Of a stretch of DNA of 20,832 nt, positions 1-10,303 are shown one piece after another. A program made the translations under genes and the position numbers. The stretch's first letter is position 1. The number at the start of each line of letters is the position of its first letter. Source of the stretch: Chara braunii (Eukaryota > Streptophyta > Charophyceae > Charales > Characeae); assembly GCA_003427395.1 (NCBI GenBank), contig BFEA01000135.1, positions 1,299,466 to 1,320,297 of the forward strand, given 5' to 3'. A model generated the notes under the pieces. That model searched no databases. It was not told the DNA's origin and saw nothing but the letters and a program-made list of their open reading frames with translations.

Positions 1-34
<34 letters not shown>

Positions 35-58
35 CTCAGAGAGAGAGAGAGAGAGAGA
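1..58. repeat. (GA)n microsatellite
   Basis: GA dinucleotide repeat from the first base to about 33, a short interruption (gctca), then GA again to 58. It is the first of many GA/CT tracts in the window and is truncated by the window edge. Positions 61-316 hold nothing I recognise. Confidence 0.97.
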
Positions 59-316
59 GCAGGCAAGTCTCCAACCTCGCGGCTGGCCTCATGCGACTTC
101 CATCGATAATATGAGCAAAATCGAATGGATCTTCCGCTAGAACGCAACGGGAGACAGCCTCGACCCCACGGCCGCGGGGGCAAAAAACTTCCGGCGGCCA
201 ATTTCACAGGACACCTCCTGTGTCGTCCAAACGACGTGAGGGCCTTATTTTTGTTGGGCCCAAAGGGACCGTCTTACGGGGACCGTTTTTTCGTTTAGGT
301 ATTACCCTGTAGGACA

Positions 317-1108
317 CGTAGAGCCTCCGAGATAGCCTCTTATATTGATCGATTCCTTAGCACCCATTTAGACATGGGAGAGATCCTTACGAACAATGGG
401 TCGAAATTTGAAGGGGAGGTAGAACAGGTTTTGTCGCGAACGGGTGTTTCACTTCGACACACTGCCCTGCACATGTCTCAGTCCAATGGCTTCGCTGAAA
501 ATGCCAACCGTATGATTAAAACTGCGCTCAGACAAAACCTTGCCGTGAGGGACATGCATCCATGGCCCGGAATCGTCTATCAGATTATCGGAATCCATAG
601 GGCCACCCCTCACGAACCGACCGGGTTAACCCCTTTTCAGCTATGGACCAACAATATTCCATGCATCGCTATACGGGATGGCTCGGAAAATGTCGAGCCA
701 AGGGGTAGGGACACACGGTTATCAATGAAGGCCAAGACCAAGCGGTACTAGGAACTGATGGAAAACCGAGCATCACAACTCCATGCTATATTATGGGCCT
801 GGTGGGAGAGATTGTGGGACACACATGTGGTCGTCAATATAAGATGGGACAATTCGGACGAATGGTTCGTGGTAGAAGGTGTATTAGCTAATGCAACGGA
901 TGTAGGACCAGGCTGGAACTATGTAGCCATTTCCTGCACGACGTCATTAAACCACCAGTACTTGGCCCAACTATCGATGCCGAGATGGGATACCCCCTGC
1001 ACGCCAAGTTTTGTCAAGCCGTCGGGGCACCATTTCCTTTTCCTTTTGGCTGGCGCTTGCAGCCATTGTGGTTCGATGCCCCGAAGCCCTCAACTACTGG
1101 CGCGCTAA
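317..1108 (+). pseudogene. Ty3/gypsy-type integrase remnant
   Basis: One reading frame runs from about 317 to 1108, interrupted by a single TAG at 749-751. It resembles the integrase end of a Ty3-type polyprotein. The catalytic-core features visible are a TNNGSKFEG motif near 395-420 (usually TDNGSEF) and HMSQSNGFAENANR near 472-510. After the TAG, the frame continues with the basic C-terminal region (ELMENRASQLHAIL onward). In the family this enzyme inserts the cDNA of the retrotransposon. The upstream RT and RNase H are absent and the conserved Asp of TDN is Asn here, so this is a dead fragment. I do not see a matching LTR with confidence. Confidence 0.8.
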
Positions 1109-1690
1109 CGTCAAACGCCCGCAGCCAATAGTTGGGCCAAGTACTGGTGGTTTAATGCATGCTATTTGGTCCCTAAGAAATTAAAGACTTTTTCGCAAAA
1201 AAATCCATTCGGACTTGGCGGTCATGAATCTTATCGTGACTAACGTCAGAGTGCTCATTTGGACAGATTGGAGGAAAGCCAAACGGGTCAAGCATAGGAA
1301 AAGTGCTAGAGCCTGGTTCTATAGATCATGGCGAGAGAAGGTAAGAATGTTGAGGTTGACTGCTCACGGAATCAACATTGAACCATGGTTGATGAGACCA
1401 CGCCCTCCCTGAACGGGAGGAGTTTTAATATTGAATCGTTGCCTAATCCGGAGCAGGGATTTTTTTTTTATTTTTTTTTTTGTGGGACAAATGTTACAGT
1501 CTATTCATGGGGAGCAGCATGTGCTGGGAATCGAGCCCAACGTCCCATGTAGAGTTACACAAGTCATTTGAGATACTAGGGCCATTACCCGACTTTGGCG
1601 GAGAATCAATCTGAGAACTATTGAGAACTATGGAAGAAATTCAAGAGAATTAAAAAGAGGTTTAAAAAATATGAATGACTACTGACCTTT
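1109..1690. other. Non-coding stretch, likely 3' remnant of the Ty3-type element
   Basis: No convincing coding sequence. A short frame at 1215-1412 has no recognisable family. A 6-bp stem (1404-1409 with 1415-1420) precedes a short AT-rich run. A T-rich tract lies at 1460-1481, followed by unremarkable sequence. It could be the 3' non-coding part of the element that left the integrase fragment, but I cannot define an LTR end. Confidence 0.4.
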
Positions 1691-1796
1691 TTTCGAATGC
1701 TCAAAACCCCTAGACTCCCAAACAAAACTCTCTAAAACTATCCAACACTGTCTTATTCCCCGTCGAGCTCTCCCAAGCCTCACACTCCCACCCAGT

Positions 1797-2550
1797 TAGG
1801 TTACAGAGCAACACGACTCGCCCCAACTCCGGCCAGCGTCGTCCCAACAGCAACCCTTGGTTGTCCCTTGGAATGCCCACCCCAAAGCATCCCCAGATCT
1901 CTCTACCCGGCCTCACGCTCCTGCAGTCAGCGGGTTACATGGCAACACCCCAGCACCGGCCAACGTCGTTCTGGCATCGAACAACAGCAGATTCATGAAT
2001 GTACCAGTATCAAACAGCCATAAGCGAGTTGTTAGAAGTCCCCAGAATCCTAAAGCATTCTCAGAACCACCTGTAAACAAACCTTTTTTGAAGATATCGT
2101 TGAGATACCGGGCCTATTACCTGGCTTCAACTTTTTTTTTTTTTTACAAGAACGCGGAAATTTTGTGTCCCCCAAAGCTCGGATCAAAGAAGCATTCGGA
2201 AAAAAACACCTGCCTTAGGGCCTTTCAACAGTCCAACCCTTACCTGCCTCACCACTATACCCCGATGCCCAATCTCTACCAGGCGTCATGCCCCCAACTG
2301 CTAGGGTACAGAGTGGCACGACCCACCCCAGAATAACCCCCACCTGGCACCTGCTAGGCCACAGGGCAAAACCACCCGCCCCGGCTCCGGCCAGCGTCGA
2401 CTGGGCACCAGCTCGCCAAAGACATTAGAGTGCCTTCCACCCTCGACAACTCCCCAGATCTCTCTACCAGATCTCATGCCCTCGTACAACTCGAGTTACA
2501 GGGCAGCACGACCAAACCCCAACATCGACCAGCATCGTTCTGGCGTCGTC
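1797..2550. repeat. Dispersed module of about 135 bp, several diverged copies
   Basis: A module beginning with a variant of GGTTACAGGGCAACACGAC, followed by a variant of CTCCGGCCAGCGTCGTCCCA, starts near 1797, 1931, 2355 and 2493, with a partial copy near 2305. The pairs 1797/1931 and 2355/2493 are 134 and 138 bp apart. The related string CCCCAGATCTCTCTACC lies at about 1891 and 2451. Another copy of the family lies at 6602-6820, just after the LINE remnant. Similarity is moderate by eye. It may derive from a LINE 3' tail; no function can be assigned. Confidence 0.6.
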
Positions 2551-2559
2551 TTTTCGCAA

Positions 2560-3540
2560 ACCACCGGGACTCAGAACTAAGGCACATAGCAGGCAAGCCA
2601 CCAATCAGCACCATAGCTGTAGCTCTAATTATTTGTCTCCTTCATACACTGGTTGCAGATATCCCCCCAACAAACCCCATAAACCCTACTCCGACAAGTC
2701 TTACCACGATGAAGCCACCATCTTCACTGTTGTTGTACCCTATTACAACCTTGCATGCTAGCCCCTTCGCCACAGAGTGCATCATCTTCCGCTGTCACAA
2801 CCCCCACAACCCCCTCCAACACCAAACGTTGGAAGAATTTTTCAATTGAAAAAAAATTAGAAAAATCAGGCACAAAAAATCCCGAAAAATCACATGAACA
2901 TTCCAGCGCCCACTATTCCCACAGGGAGAGGGGAAGAGAGGAAAAAAAACAACCCTCTCTCCTCATGGAAACTCCAGCGCTTATTGAGGTCTCAAATACA
3001 TGTAAAGGGGTCACAAGAGCCAAAAGGATTACTCCTCTCCCCCAAAAAGCAACCCCTTGTTTGTTTACTGCCTCCATGGGAAGGCGCCCCCTCGCCTCCC
3101 CGCCCCAGTTCAAAACAGCCTCTAGAATACCCTCCTGCTCCCTCAGTCGCATACAATACTCCTTAAAGTATGCCCCCACAGATCAGAAGATCCCCCTTCC
3201 TTCTTGCCCCACCCCCTCCAAGCCGAACAACCCTCTCAACTCTCACCCTGCTAACATCAACACCCCTTGTCCTCTCTCCCCAACCGCCATAGCTGATCCG
3301 ACCCGAAAATCAGCGTGACCCAAAAAGGGACAAACCCTCAATACCTCCCCTACCCTCTCAAAGATCACACCACCCACCTTGTGTAACCCTCGCAGGGAGG
3401 GACTTCAACCCTAAAGGAGATATCCATTCCAACACCTCTGACCCCGATCTCACAACATCACAGGTTGGGACTACCTTGCTAAAAACAACAAACTAACACT
3501 AATTACTTGAGTAAAAACTGCTTGAAAAATTTCATGCCTC
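2560..3540. other. C-rich, purine-poor non-coding stretch
   Basis: The top strand is strongly biased towards C, A and T (many CCC, CCT and CAC runs). Several overlapping frames are open in it only because stop codons are rare in such sequence. The conceptual products are Pro/Ser/Thr-rich with no domain I recognise, so I do not call a gene. Confidence 0.5.
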
Positions 3541-3612
3541 GTTTAAAAATTTTACGAGTCATGCAAACGAAGTTTGAATCATGAATTTAGCATCGAATTC
3601 AAAAAATTCATC

Positions 3613-3668
3613 GAGATGAAGATAAGATTGAAGAAAAGATTGAAGATAAGATTGAAAATAAGATTGGA
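3613..3668. repeat. Short tandem repeat (GAAGATAAGATT-like unit)
   Basis: About four imperfect copies of a 10-14 bp unit resembling gaagataagatt lie within an AT-rich stretch (3540-3840). I saw no gene in the surrounding 300 bases. Confidence 0.75.
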
Positions 3669-3934
3669 TCAGATTTAAAAATCCAAATAGGGAAACAAAA
3701 TAGGGAATCGATTCTGATGTCCAAACGGACTTATGACTCTGATTTCCAGAACCCCAAGGTTCATGAAATCGCTTAGACAATAAATCAAAAAATACTAAGC
3801 ACCTACAAGATAGTCGAGTATACAGCAACATACTTAGTCTACCAGTGACTTTTCACGTCAGAAACCGACCATTATCCACCCTACACCCTACAGATAGTCA
3901 GAGTCACCCTCCCAAATGCCATCCCGTCTCTCCT

Positions 3935-6605
3935 TACTACTCAGCAACGAGCAGTATGGAAATACCATTACATAAGAGGATATGTTGTAGACCCTTAGGG
4001 ATATGGATGATGAGAAGACCCCAGAGATTGATTCTTTTCCCAAAGAATTTTGACTTCACTACTGGGATATATTTCAAGAAGATCTTTGTCAATATGTCCA
4101 CGCAGTGTACAGAGAGGAGACGTTCGGGGACATGATTGGGCAAAGGATCACAACCCTCATTTACAAAAAGGAGGACAAGGAAGACATAAGGAATTATAGG
4201 TCCATCACTCTCCTCTCGGTCCCCTATAAAATTGTGGTAAAAGTATGAGCCAACAAATTACGCCCTCATCTCGCACATCTCATCCACCCTGATTAGTTTG
4301 GTTTCATGCCCTATCGAAACATTTAGGATAACATACCCTTAGTCAATGAAACCATCGGGTACGCAAGACAACGTAAAGTCGATGTTGCTATCCTCTTTAT
4401 TGACTTTGAAAAAACGTATGATCACGTGGATTGGGACTTCCTGGAATTATGCCTAAACAAGATAAACTTCGGGCCCGCATTCTTGAAATGGGTAAACATA
4501 CTCCACGAAACAACAACCACAAACATCATGATGAATGAACATATTGCGCCACTTATTAGATCGCAGAGATCTATAAGACAAGGACACCCTATAACCCCGA
4601 TGATATTCGTCCTGATGACGGAAACATTGGCGGTGATGGTAAGGGTCAACCCTGAGATACAATGAATCGCAGTGCAGAAAATCCCGAGTCACCTTGTGCC
4701 AGTCGCATCCATCTTTGCAGACGACCTCATTGTCCTCTTTCGAGCCGACCCTGCCAGTTTCTAGGCATTGGCACGGACGATCCACCTCTTTGAGGTCGCG
4801 ACAGACATGAAAGTGAATTGAGGCACGAAGACAGAGGGATTGTGGCTCAGCGTAAATGACAACCCACCACCTGATGCGCCTGGTCCAAGGGTTGACTGAA
4901 AATCTAGGGATGCAACTATCAGAGTCCTGGGGGTAAACCTCACTGCTCTCGACCCCCCTTATGACCACGGTGACAGACTGGTGGACATAACAATTCAACG
5001 CATGAATGCTTGAAAAACAATACACACCTCGTTGGAAATCAATAACGCTATATTTGCGGCTTTATGGTACAAAGTGGTCTTCTGGCAATTAAGCCGGAGA
5101 CAATTAAGGTCTTTAAAACGGGTTGTGTTCACCTACCTCTGGCGAGGGGACCATGAATTCACCACGTGTATTAGGAGTGTGGCATGGGACATCATCACAC
5201 AGCCACGAGCCAAGGGGGGCGTAGGCATAATAGACCCAGAGAATGATAGAAAACTTTGATTTTTAAGTTCTTGATAAGATGGTTGTTAGGTAATGATATC
5301 CCTTGGGCACCATATGCAACCATTCAGATCTCCGCCCTGACCCCACAGTGCATAGATAGCAACCGAGTCCATCCACAACAAGGGCTAACTAACAATTACT
5401 GGTCGCTCCCCGCACCGCCTCGGACGAAAAGGGATGGTACGCCCGCCTCCACTGCCAAATGGGATCTCAAGGCCGACCCCCTATGGACAGATATGCTGAG
5501 GCTCTGGAGAGAACGAAGTCCGACCCAGAAACCTGTCCCGCTTAAATGAGACGAAATATGGAGACAACCCCCGTTTGGGAACCCCTTCATATTAGATCAT
5601 ACAAGTAATCCCTTTTCGCTGCAAACGGGTTCGAGATGGCTCCCCTGGTGAGAAAAAGGATATACACAGTGACTAATCTGTGGAATATCCACGCAGGTAC
5701 GCGGCTTTCGGTCTAGGACCTTCGACAAAAGTTGCACCACATCAGAAAGCAGGAAGAAGGACTGCAAAAGATCCACGAGGTTGTTCCCCTGGCATGGGTG
5801 TTGGAACTCAAAAGAGGTCCGACATTACGGTTGGGGGACTGGGTGGTGCGACCAGTTTGACCAGAGGACTGGCCGATCCCCATGGTGGTACATAATGTAG
5901 AGGAGGTTAGCCCTCAAAAGGCGAGCCTTAGGGCATACACACCACGACTCCCAGGAGAAAGATGGTCCAAATTGGACCACCAAGACACCCTGGACCGTCA
6001 AACACCTGCCGTAGGACTCGTTAGAATATGTGTGATCAATGATAATGACAAAGGACTCTTCGTGTATGAGCCAATTGTACCCCTCTGCTAGCTGCCATTC
6101 GACCCACAAGGATGGGAATGGGACAGGAAGGACTCTCGTAAACTGCAGATATGGTAGTACACGGTAAATGATGGGTACAGAATAACAAGGAAACCGACAC
6201 ACATATCTGAACCGATCAAATTGCGGTGGGCAAGGAACTCGCCTCTCAAAGAAGAAGACCTGGACACAATCAGATGGGCTTCATATGAGGCCATACGGCC
6301 TACAAACCTGCGGGCACTGCATTGGCCGATCATCCACAGGTGTCTACCTACCCCAGAATGGATTGTGTCTAGAACAAATTTGGATGACCAAGGTGTGTTG
6401 TCTCCACTCTACACCTATTGAAGTGAGACCTCCCCTAAGAAACGAGCTACACTCGAACACTGCCTGGTGGACTGCACCATGGTCGCTCAGCTCTGGCAAT
6501 GGTGGGATGCAACATGGCATCATCTAACCGGCAACCACCTCCCATGGGACCTCAAGATCGTCCTTTTGGGGGAAATGTCCCCGCAAAGCGCCAAAGGTCC
6601 TATAA
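3935..6605 (+). mobile_element. Degenerate LINE (non-LTR retrotransposon) ORF2 remnant
   Basis: A plus-strand LINE ORF2 fragment. The RT fingers are visible near 4150-4240 (LIYKKEDKEDIRNYRSITLL). Motif A is near 4395-4420 (LFIDFEKTYDHVDW). Motif B is near 4570-4600 (SIRQGHPITPMIF). Motif C (FADD) lies at 4713-4724. Near 6280-6560 there is a C-terminal zinc-binding RT-associated region (IIHRCLPTPEW, then LEHCLVDCTMVAQLW in another frame). The apurinic endonuclease and ORF1 are not seen. The element is inactive, with many in-frame stops. It ends near 6605, where the dispersed 135-bp repeat family begins. Confidence 0.85.
3976..5259 (+). pseudogene. LINE reverse transcriptase pseudogene, one frame with many stops
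   Basis: One frame can be followed from about 3976 to 5259 without an indel, yet it carries stops at 3988, 4051, 4246, 4294, 4324, 4663, 4762, 4819, 4897, 5011 and 5257, nearly all TGA or TAG. Several sit where the family has Gln, Arg or Trp. After about 5260 the frame shifts by one and continues to 5690 with further TGA stops. The protein family would reverse-transcribe LINE RNA at a nicked target; this copy cannot do so. Confidence 0.8.
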
Positions 6606-6820
6606 ATGCTCAAAACCCTCGGAATCCCTAGCAAATCCTTCTAAAAATCTCCAACACTATCTTACTCCCTGCCGGACTCTTCCACGTCTCACACCCCCCA
6701 CCCGCTCGGGTTACATGGAAACACGACTCACCCCAGCTCCGACCAGCATCGTCCCAACAGTAACCCTTAGTTATCCCTTGAAATGCCCACCCCAAAGCAT
6801 TCCCAGATCTCTCTACCAGT
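6602..6820. repeat. Copy of the dispersed repeat also found at 1697-1905
   Basis: From ATGCTCAAAACCC through CCCCAGATCTCTCTACC-like sequence, this stretch parallels 1697-1905 base for base with scattered differences. It directly follows the LINE zinc-binding region and ends in an A-rich tract (6828-6847). A LINE 3' UTR is the simplest reading, but the copies at 1797-2550 have no LINE coding sequence next to them. Confidence 0.65.
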
Positions 6821-7052
6821 TGTCCCAAAAAGAAAAGAAAAAAAAAATGTATAGTGGGGGCTAGGTGCATCTTCTATCACCGGGGAGTAATTCCCTCTGC
6901 TGCACCACCCGTGGGAAATCCCTACTTGGCCGACCTTCTGCGGTGGGATTCGGAAGCGGGTGTGGTCGGGAAGGGAGGGGAGAGAGGGTAGTTGGGCAAT
7001 AATAAGGGAGGGTTAGGGGGAGGGATTGGAAAGGTCCAAGAGAGAAAGCGGG

Positions 7053-7427
7053 TTAGGAACTGTGAGGAGGGATATCAGGCTGGAGAAGGACAAAGTTTGT
7101 CGGTTGGAATGAGAACTGAAAATGACATCTTGGTAATTGCTCCCATTGTGGTTCCGTCAGCATCCACTGTTTCCATCGCAGCTGGTTATCATGATCCAAT
7201 TCGCAAAGTTTTTCTGCACTGTCCACCAAGATAGAGAGAAAGTTATCCGAGAGTTCATTCCGTTTGTTTATATATGACTCCTTTCGCATCATATTTCTGA
7301 GCTTTTGCCAGACCTCATGTGTGTTGACGATGATTGTTTCTAGGATCGAGGCCCGAGCCTCCATGAAACCATATGTATGCTGCATGTGCTCATGCGCACA
7401 TCTCATTCGCCACACAACCATTAGCAT
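7053..7427 (-). CDS. Unrecognised 124-aa ORF
   Basis: ATG-initiated frame of 124 codons. The central part (ARASILETIIVNTHEVWQ to about residue 85) has a mixed, protein-like composition with several predicted amphipathic stretches and is not low-complexity, which is why I list it. I recognise no family or motif. It lies in a repeat-rich region with no obvious promoter, so it may be a transposon fragment or chance. The neighbouring 6870-7050 stretch is G-rich and holds nothing else I can name. Confidence 0.25.
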   Translation of the reverse strand: MLMVVWRMRCAHEHMQHTYGFMEARASILETIIVNTHEVWQKLRNMMRKESYINKRNELSDNFLSILVDSAEKLCELDHDNQLRWKQWMLTEPQWEQLPRCHFQFSFQPTNFVLLQPDIPPHSS

Positions 7428-7626
7428 TGGTAGTCTTGTTATTGCCAGCAGGTTAAGACGAAATGGTGTCCACTATTCATAGTCAGTCGGGCCTCATTAG
7501 ATTGGGCTCGATGTCTCATTTTGTTTATGAGATACTATTGATCAGCTGGATAGGGTTCCCCCAACATCTGACATATATTGTTTAATGTGCATACATAGGT
7601 AGGTGGAGTTATCAACACATCTCTGC

Positions 7627-7732
7627 ATAGGGACGCTGGGCCCAATTTCCAACAGTTACATGTTCATCATTGTACAGGGATGCTGGACCCGTTTTCCAGC
7701 AGGTGCAGCTCCCCACCAATAGATGGAGCCTT
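7627..7732 (+). repeat. Hairpin-core repeat, two tandem copies
   Basis: A copy at 7677-7732 has the core GCTGGA-(7 nt)-TCCAGC followed by AGGTGCAGCTCCCCACCAAT. A weaker copy lies just upstream (about 7627-7663). The same core recurs at 8655-8712 and, inverted, at 9842-9897. The loop differs between copies while the stem is kept. Confidence 0.65.
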
Positions 7733-7743
7733 CAACGCTGGGA

Positions 7744-7783
7744 CCTACTTACCGGGGATGCTCTTAGCACCTCGCTAAGTAGG
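7744..7783. repeat. Perfect 8-bp inverted repeat
   Basis: CCTACTTA (7744-7751) and TAAGTAGG (7776-7783) are exact reverse complements separated by 24 bases. It lies directly downstream of the hairpin-core repeat. No function is evident. The stretch 7800-8050 holds nothing recognisable. Confidence 0.6.
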
Positions 7784-8058
7784 TTTCCCGTACAGGAAAT
7801 ACTAAGCAGAAAAACAAATCGACAATCAATTGTGTATGAGAGAAACCATAACGATTCTAAAACCTGATCGCGAAATCAACAAGAAAAATTACGAACTACC
7901 GATTGAGATCAACTAAGAAATTAGAATTACCCTCCAATAATGTTTTTTAAGAAATTCCCATATCAGGAAAAGAAAAACAAGACCTAAACCCCAAGCTCAC
8001 CAAAAATAGGTCATGCCTCAAGAATTTACTGGAGATTCCATCGCTGCGTGAAGTCGCC

Positions 8059-8637
8059 TTAAAACACCTGAAGTCTCAGTTCGTGCAATCCATCACGTAG
8101 CGCTCCACTCTCGCAGTCCCTTGATCCAGCTGCCCCACCGCTATAGAGTCCAAACTCAGGCACGCCGCCGTAGAGTCCAAACTCAGCCCCTGCCTCTTCC
8201 TGCGGTAGGAACACGTTCGCCTCCCCATAGCCCGTGCTAATATAGCCCCTTGGCAAGCTGCACTGACCAGAAGAGATTTGGTAGGACACAATCACCTCCT
8301 TATCACTGCCCATATGCGATTGCGTTGTGAGAAACCACATCAAGCCTGTTGATGCCACCTCACAGAGAGTCCAGTCCCTGCCCAATGATCCGGAGGCCGC
8401 TAAATCAAGAAGAAGGAGAGACGGAGTAAAAAGGGCAAGTATAGGAAATCTCCCACCATCGAGCCCCCGCTCGCCCCACCCCCTTCTCCTCGACACAATC
8501 CCCATTCCACTCCACTGCAACCGACGACCTGCCATCGCCCGTCCCCCTCCTATCTTGCCTCCATGAAATCTCCTCAGTGAACTTAAGAAATGGTTGTTAC
8601 TAGTTAGAGCAGTGTAAAGACTATAGCCCCAAGACAT
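8059..8637 (-). CDS. Unrecognised 192-aa ORF
   Basis: ATG-initiated, 192 codons, the longest intact frame outside the Penelope-like element apart from shadow frames. A Leu-rich segment lies near residues 66-82 and a small internal duplication (EFGLYGG and EFGLYSG) near residues 151-166. I recognise no family. Its base composition is unremarkable, no introns or neighbours support it, and it could be chance. Confidence 0.22.
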   Translation of the reverse strand: MSWGYSLYTALTSNNHFLSSLRRFHGGKIGGGRAMAGRRLQWSGMGIVSRRRGWGERGLDGGRFPILALFTPSLLLLDLAASGSLGRDWTLCEVASTGLMWFLTTQSHMGSDKEVIVSYQISSGQCSLPRGYISTGYGEANVFLPQEEAGAEFGLYGGVPEFGLYSGGAAGSRDCESGALRDGLHELRLQVF

Positions 8638-8654
8638 TGTAATGCAATGCTGTT

Positions 8655-8712
8655 TCCGAGGGACGCTGGACGTGGTTTCCAGCAGGTGCCGCTCCCCACC
8701 AATAGATGCAGT
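8655..8712 (+). repeat. Hairpin-core repeat copy
   Basis: Shares GGGACGCTGGA, the TCCAGC partner arm and GGTGCCGCTCCCCACCAATA with the copy at 7677-7732. Similarity fades after about 8712. Confidence 0.65.
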
Positions 8713-8769
8713 AGTGCAGTAGCCAAGGCCTCAATCCCGGCGATTCTCTTACAACCGCTAGGATAGAGG

Positions 8770-9370
8770 ACTTGCAAAAGGGCGTTCTTCAAAAGCAAAA
8801 GATATGGTTGTTAGAGCATAGGAGGCGAGGAGGATTAGGTTTGCGGACAACGATAGCAGCGTGCTACTGGAGCCATGGTACACTCGAGGGAGCTAGATGT
8901 GAGAAGGCAATTGGAGAAGAGAAGCCAACCATGGGTCAAGATCCTGCAAGCATATATCTTGACGGAAAATCTGGACGCTACAGGTGGTGATCAGCAATTT
9001 TGGTGGAATACTACTTCAACATGATCCGCAGCTGCAACTTGACGGGCGGGATCTCGATACGATTTGATATACAGTACCCCATGATGCTTGTAAAGGAGAT
9101 CTACTTGTATGGGATGCTGGGATCCACGGGCAAGTGGAGTTTCGGTTTATTTCCAGAAACACGCTCCGGAGCAACAATTGCCATAGGCACAGTCATTCGG
9201 CCTCACTGGGAAGATGCTCACTAGGGAAGACCCATGCCATTGGCAAGAAGTTGCTCAGCAGCGTCAAGCATTGGAGACTGATCCCGGGCTGAGATATTAC
9301 CAGCAGGCCACCTTGTCCGCAACACCTATCTGTCGCTTTCCTTGACCTCCAGCTGAGGACCAAGTGTTTG
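8770..9370 (+). pseudogene. Second LINE ORF2 fragment (C-terminal region)
   Basis: A GGLGLRTTIAACYW-like segment near 8830-8872 resembles the KKEGGLGL region that follows the RT in plant LINE ORF2 proteins. In a different frame, from 8890 to about 9020, comes LDVRRQLEKRSQPWVKILQA, continuing to QQFWWN. A third piece near 9230-9310 reads DPCHWQEVAQQRQALE. It is broken by frameshifts and stops. Assignment rests on these short matches, so it is tentative. Confidence 0.45.
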
Positions 9371-9480
9371 AAGTCCCCAAAAAAAAACAAAATTACAACT
9401 GGAGTTATCAGAGTTCACCATTTTGCTGAGATAACAAATTGGATAGGCATTCTACATCCTTGTGGTCGTGGTATTATAAT

Positions 9481-9677
9481 CAGCGATTTCGTCAAAACGG
9501 ACATATTTTATATTTTGAACGAAATTGAAAATCCAAACTGTGGCCAAAATTTGATGAAATTTTGGGTACGGCGTTCTGAAAACACCGTACCCCCTCAACG
9601 TAGCAGGACTCAGCCAAAGTCCACATACATCAATTTCGTTCAAAAAATAAAATATGTCTGTTTTGACGAAATGGCTG
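9481..9677. mobile_element. MITE-like element with 48-bp terminal inverted repeats
   Basis: Arm 9481-9528 (starts CAGCGATTTCGTCAAAACGG) and arm 9630-9677 are reverse complements with only a few mismatches. About 100 bp lies between them. No coding capacity. This fits a miniature inverted-repeat transposable element moved by a transposase from elsewhere, but I could not identify target-site duplications. Confidence 0.7.
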
Positions 9678-9729
9678 TTTATAGGTGTTAGCAGATGCAC
9701 CTCGCTACCTGGAACATGTAGATTCGGAA

Positions 9730-9731
<2 letters not shown>

Positions 9732-9772
<41 letters not shown>
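9732..9772 (-). repeat. 41-base T tract (A tail if read on minus)
   Basis: An uninterrupted T run on the plus strand. On the minus strand it follows the inverted hairpin-core repeat at 9842-9897, so the pair could be a small retroposed unit with an A tail. Confidence 0.9.
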
Positions 9773-9773
<1 letters not shown>

Positions 9774-9841
9774 GTGAAATTAAGGCCAATATAGATCTAT
9801 AAGGGAAGGTGATAGGAACAGCCTCACCTAGTAGACCTAGG

Positions 9842-9897
9842 CTGCTCCATCCATTAGCCGGGAGCTGCACCTGCTGGAAACAGGGTCCAGCCTCCCT
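9842..9897 (-). repeat. Inverted hairpin-core repeat copy
   Basis: Read on the minus strand it has GGAGGCTGGA, TCCAGCAGGTGCAGCTCCC and TAATGGATGGAGC, matching 7677-7732 closely. About 70 bases later on that strand comes the A tract at 9732-9772. Confidence 0.65.
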
Positions 9898-9899
9898 TA

Positions 9900-10300
9900 C
9901 ACAATTCCCAGAAAACTTATTGAGTTTGAAAGTAGAATCCTGCCTCTTCAGCCCATTCTGAGCCGCCAGATAACGTGAATCATTCTGGCGGATCTACCTT
10001 ATATAAACCCAGCCGCATTCCAAAACTGAGAATTTAATCCTCAGAATTTGATCCTACGTCTTCCCCTTTTTTTTTTTTTTACAAAAAACTTACTCCCGAC
10101 CAGACCTATCCCCGCCGCAGCCCACAACAAAATCACAACAACCTATCCCAGTCACAATCCAAACAAAATTTCCAAACATAATCTATACCAACGGCGAACC
10201 ACTATTGTTAGACACCCCCATATGAAATTCGTCCAACCAATTTAGAAATTAGAGATTCCCTCAATCAACACACTCCATATTAACCAGCCCTGCCTCAGAG
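9900..10300. other. Non-coding stretch with a 14-base T tract
   Basis: No gene seen. A T tract lies at 10067-10080. Positions 10240-10300 resemble 10463-10530 (GAAATTAG, CACTCCAT, CTCAGAGG in the same order) and bracket the MITE sibling. Confidence 0.5.
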
Positions 10301-10303
10301 GAA

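Noticed and set aside
2755-3318. 187-aa plus-strand frame
   Set aside because: It is open because the stretch is C-rich and stop-poor; the product is Pro/Ser-rich without any motif.
9481-9677. Pair of short ORFs with similar peptides on opposite strands
   Set aside because: The similarity arises because the two arms of the MITE-like inverted repeat are translated on opposite strands.
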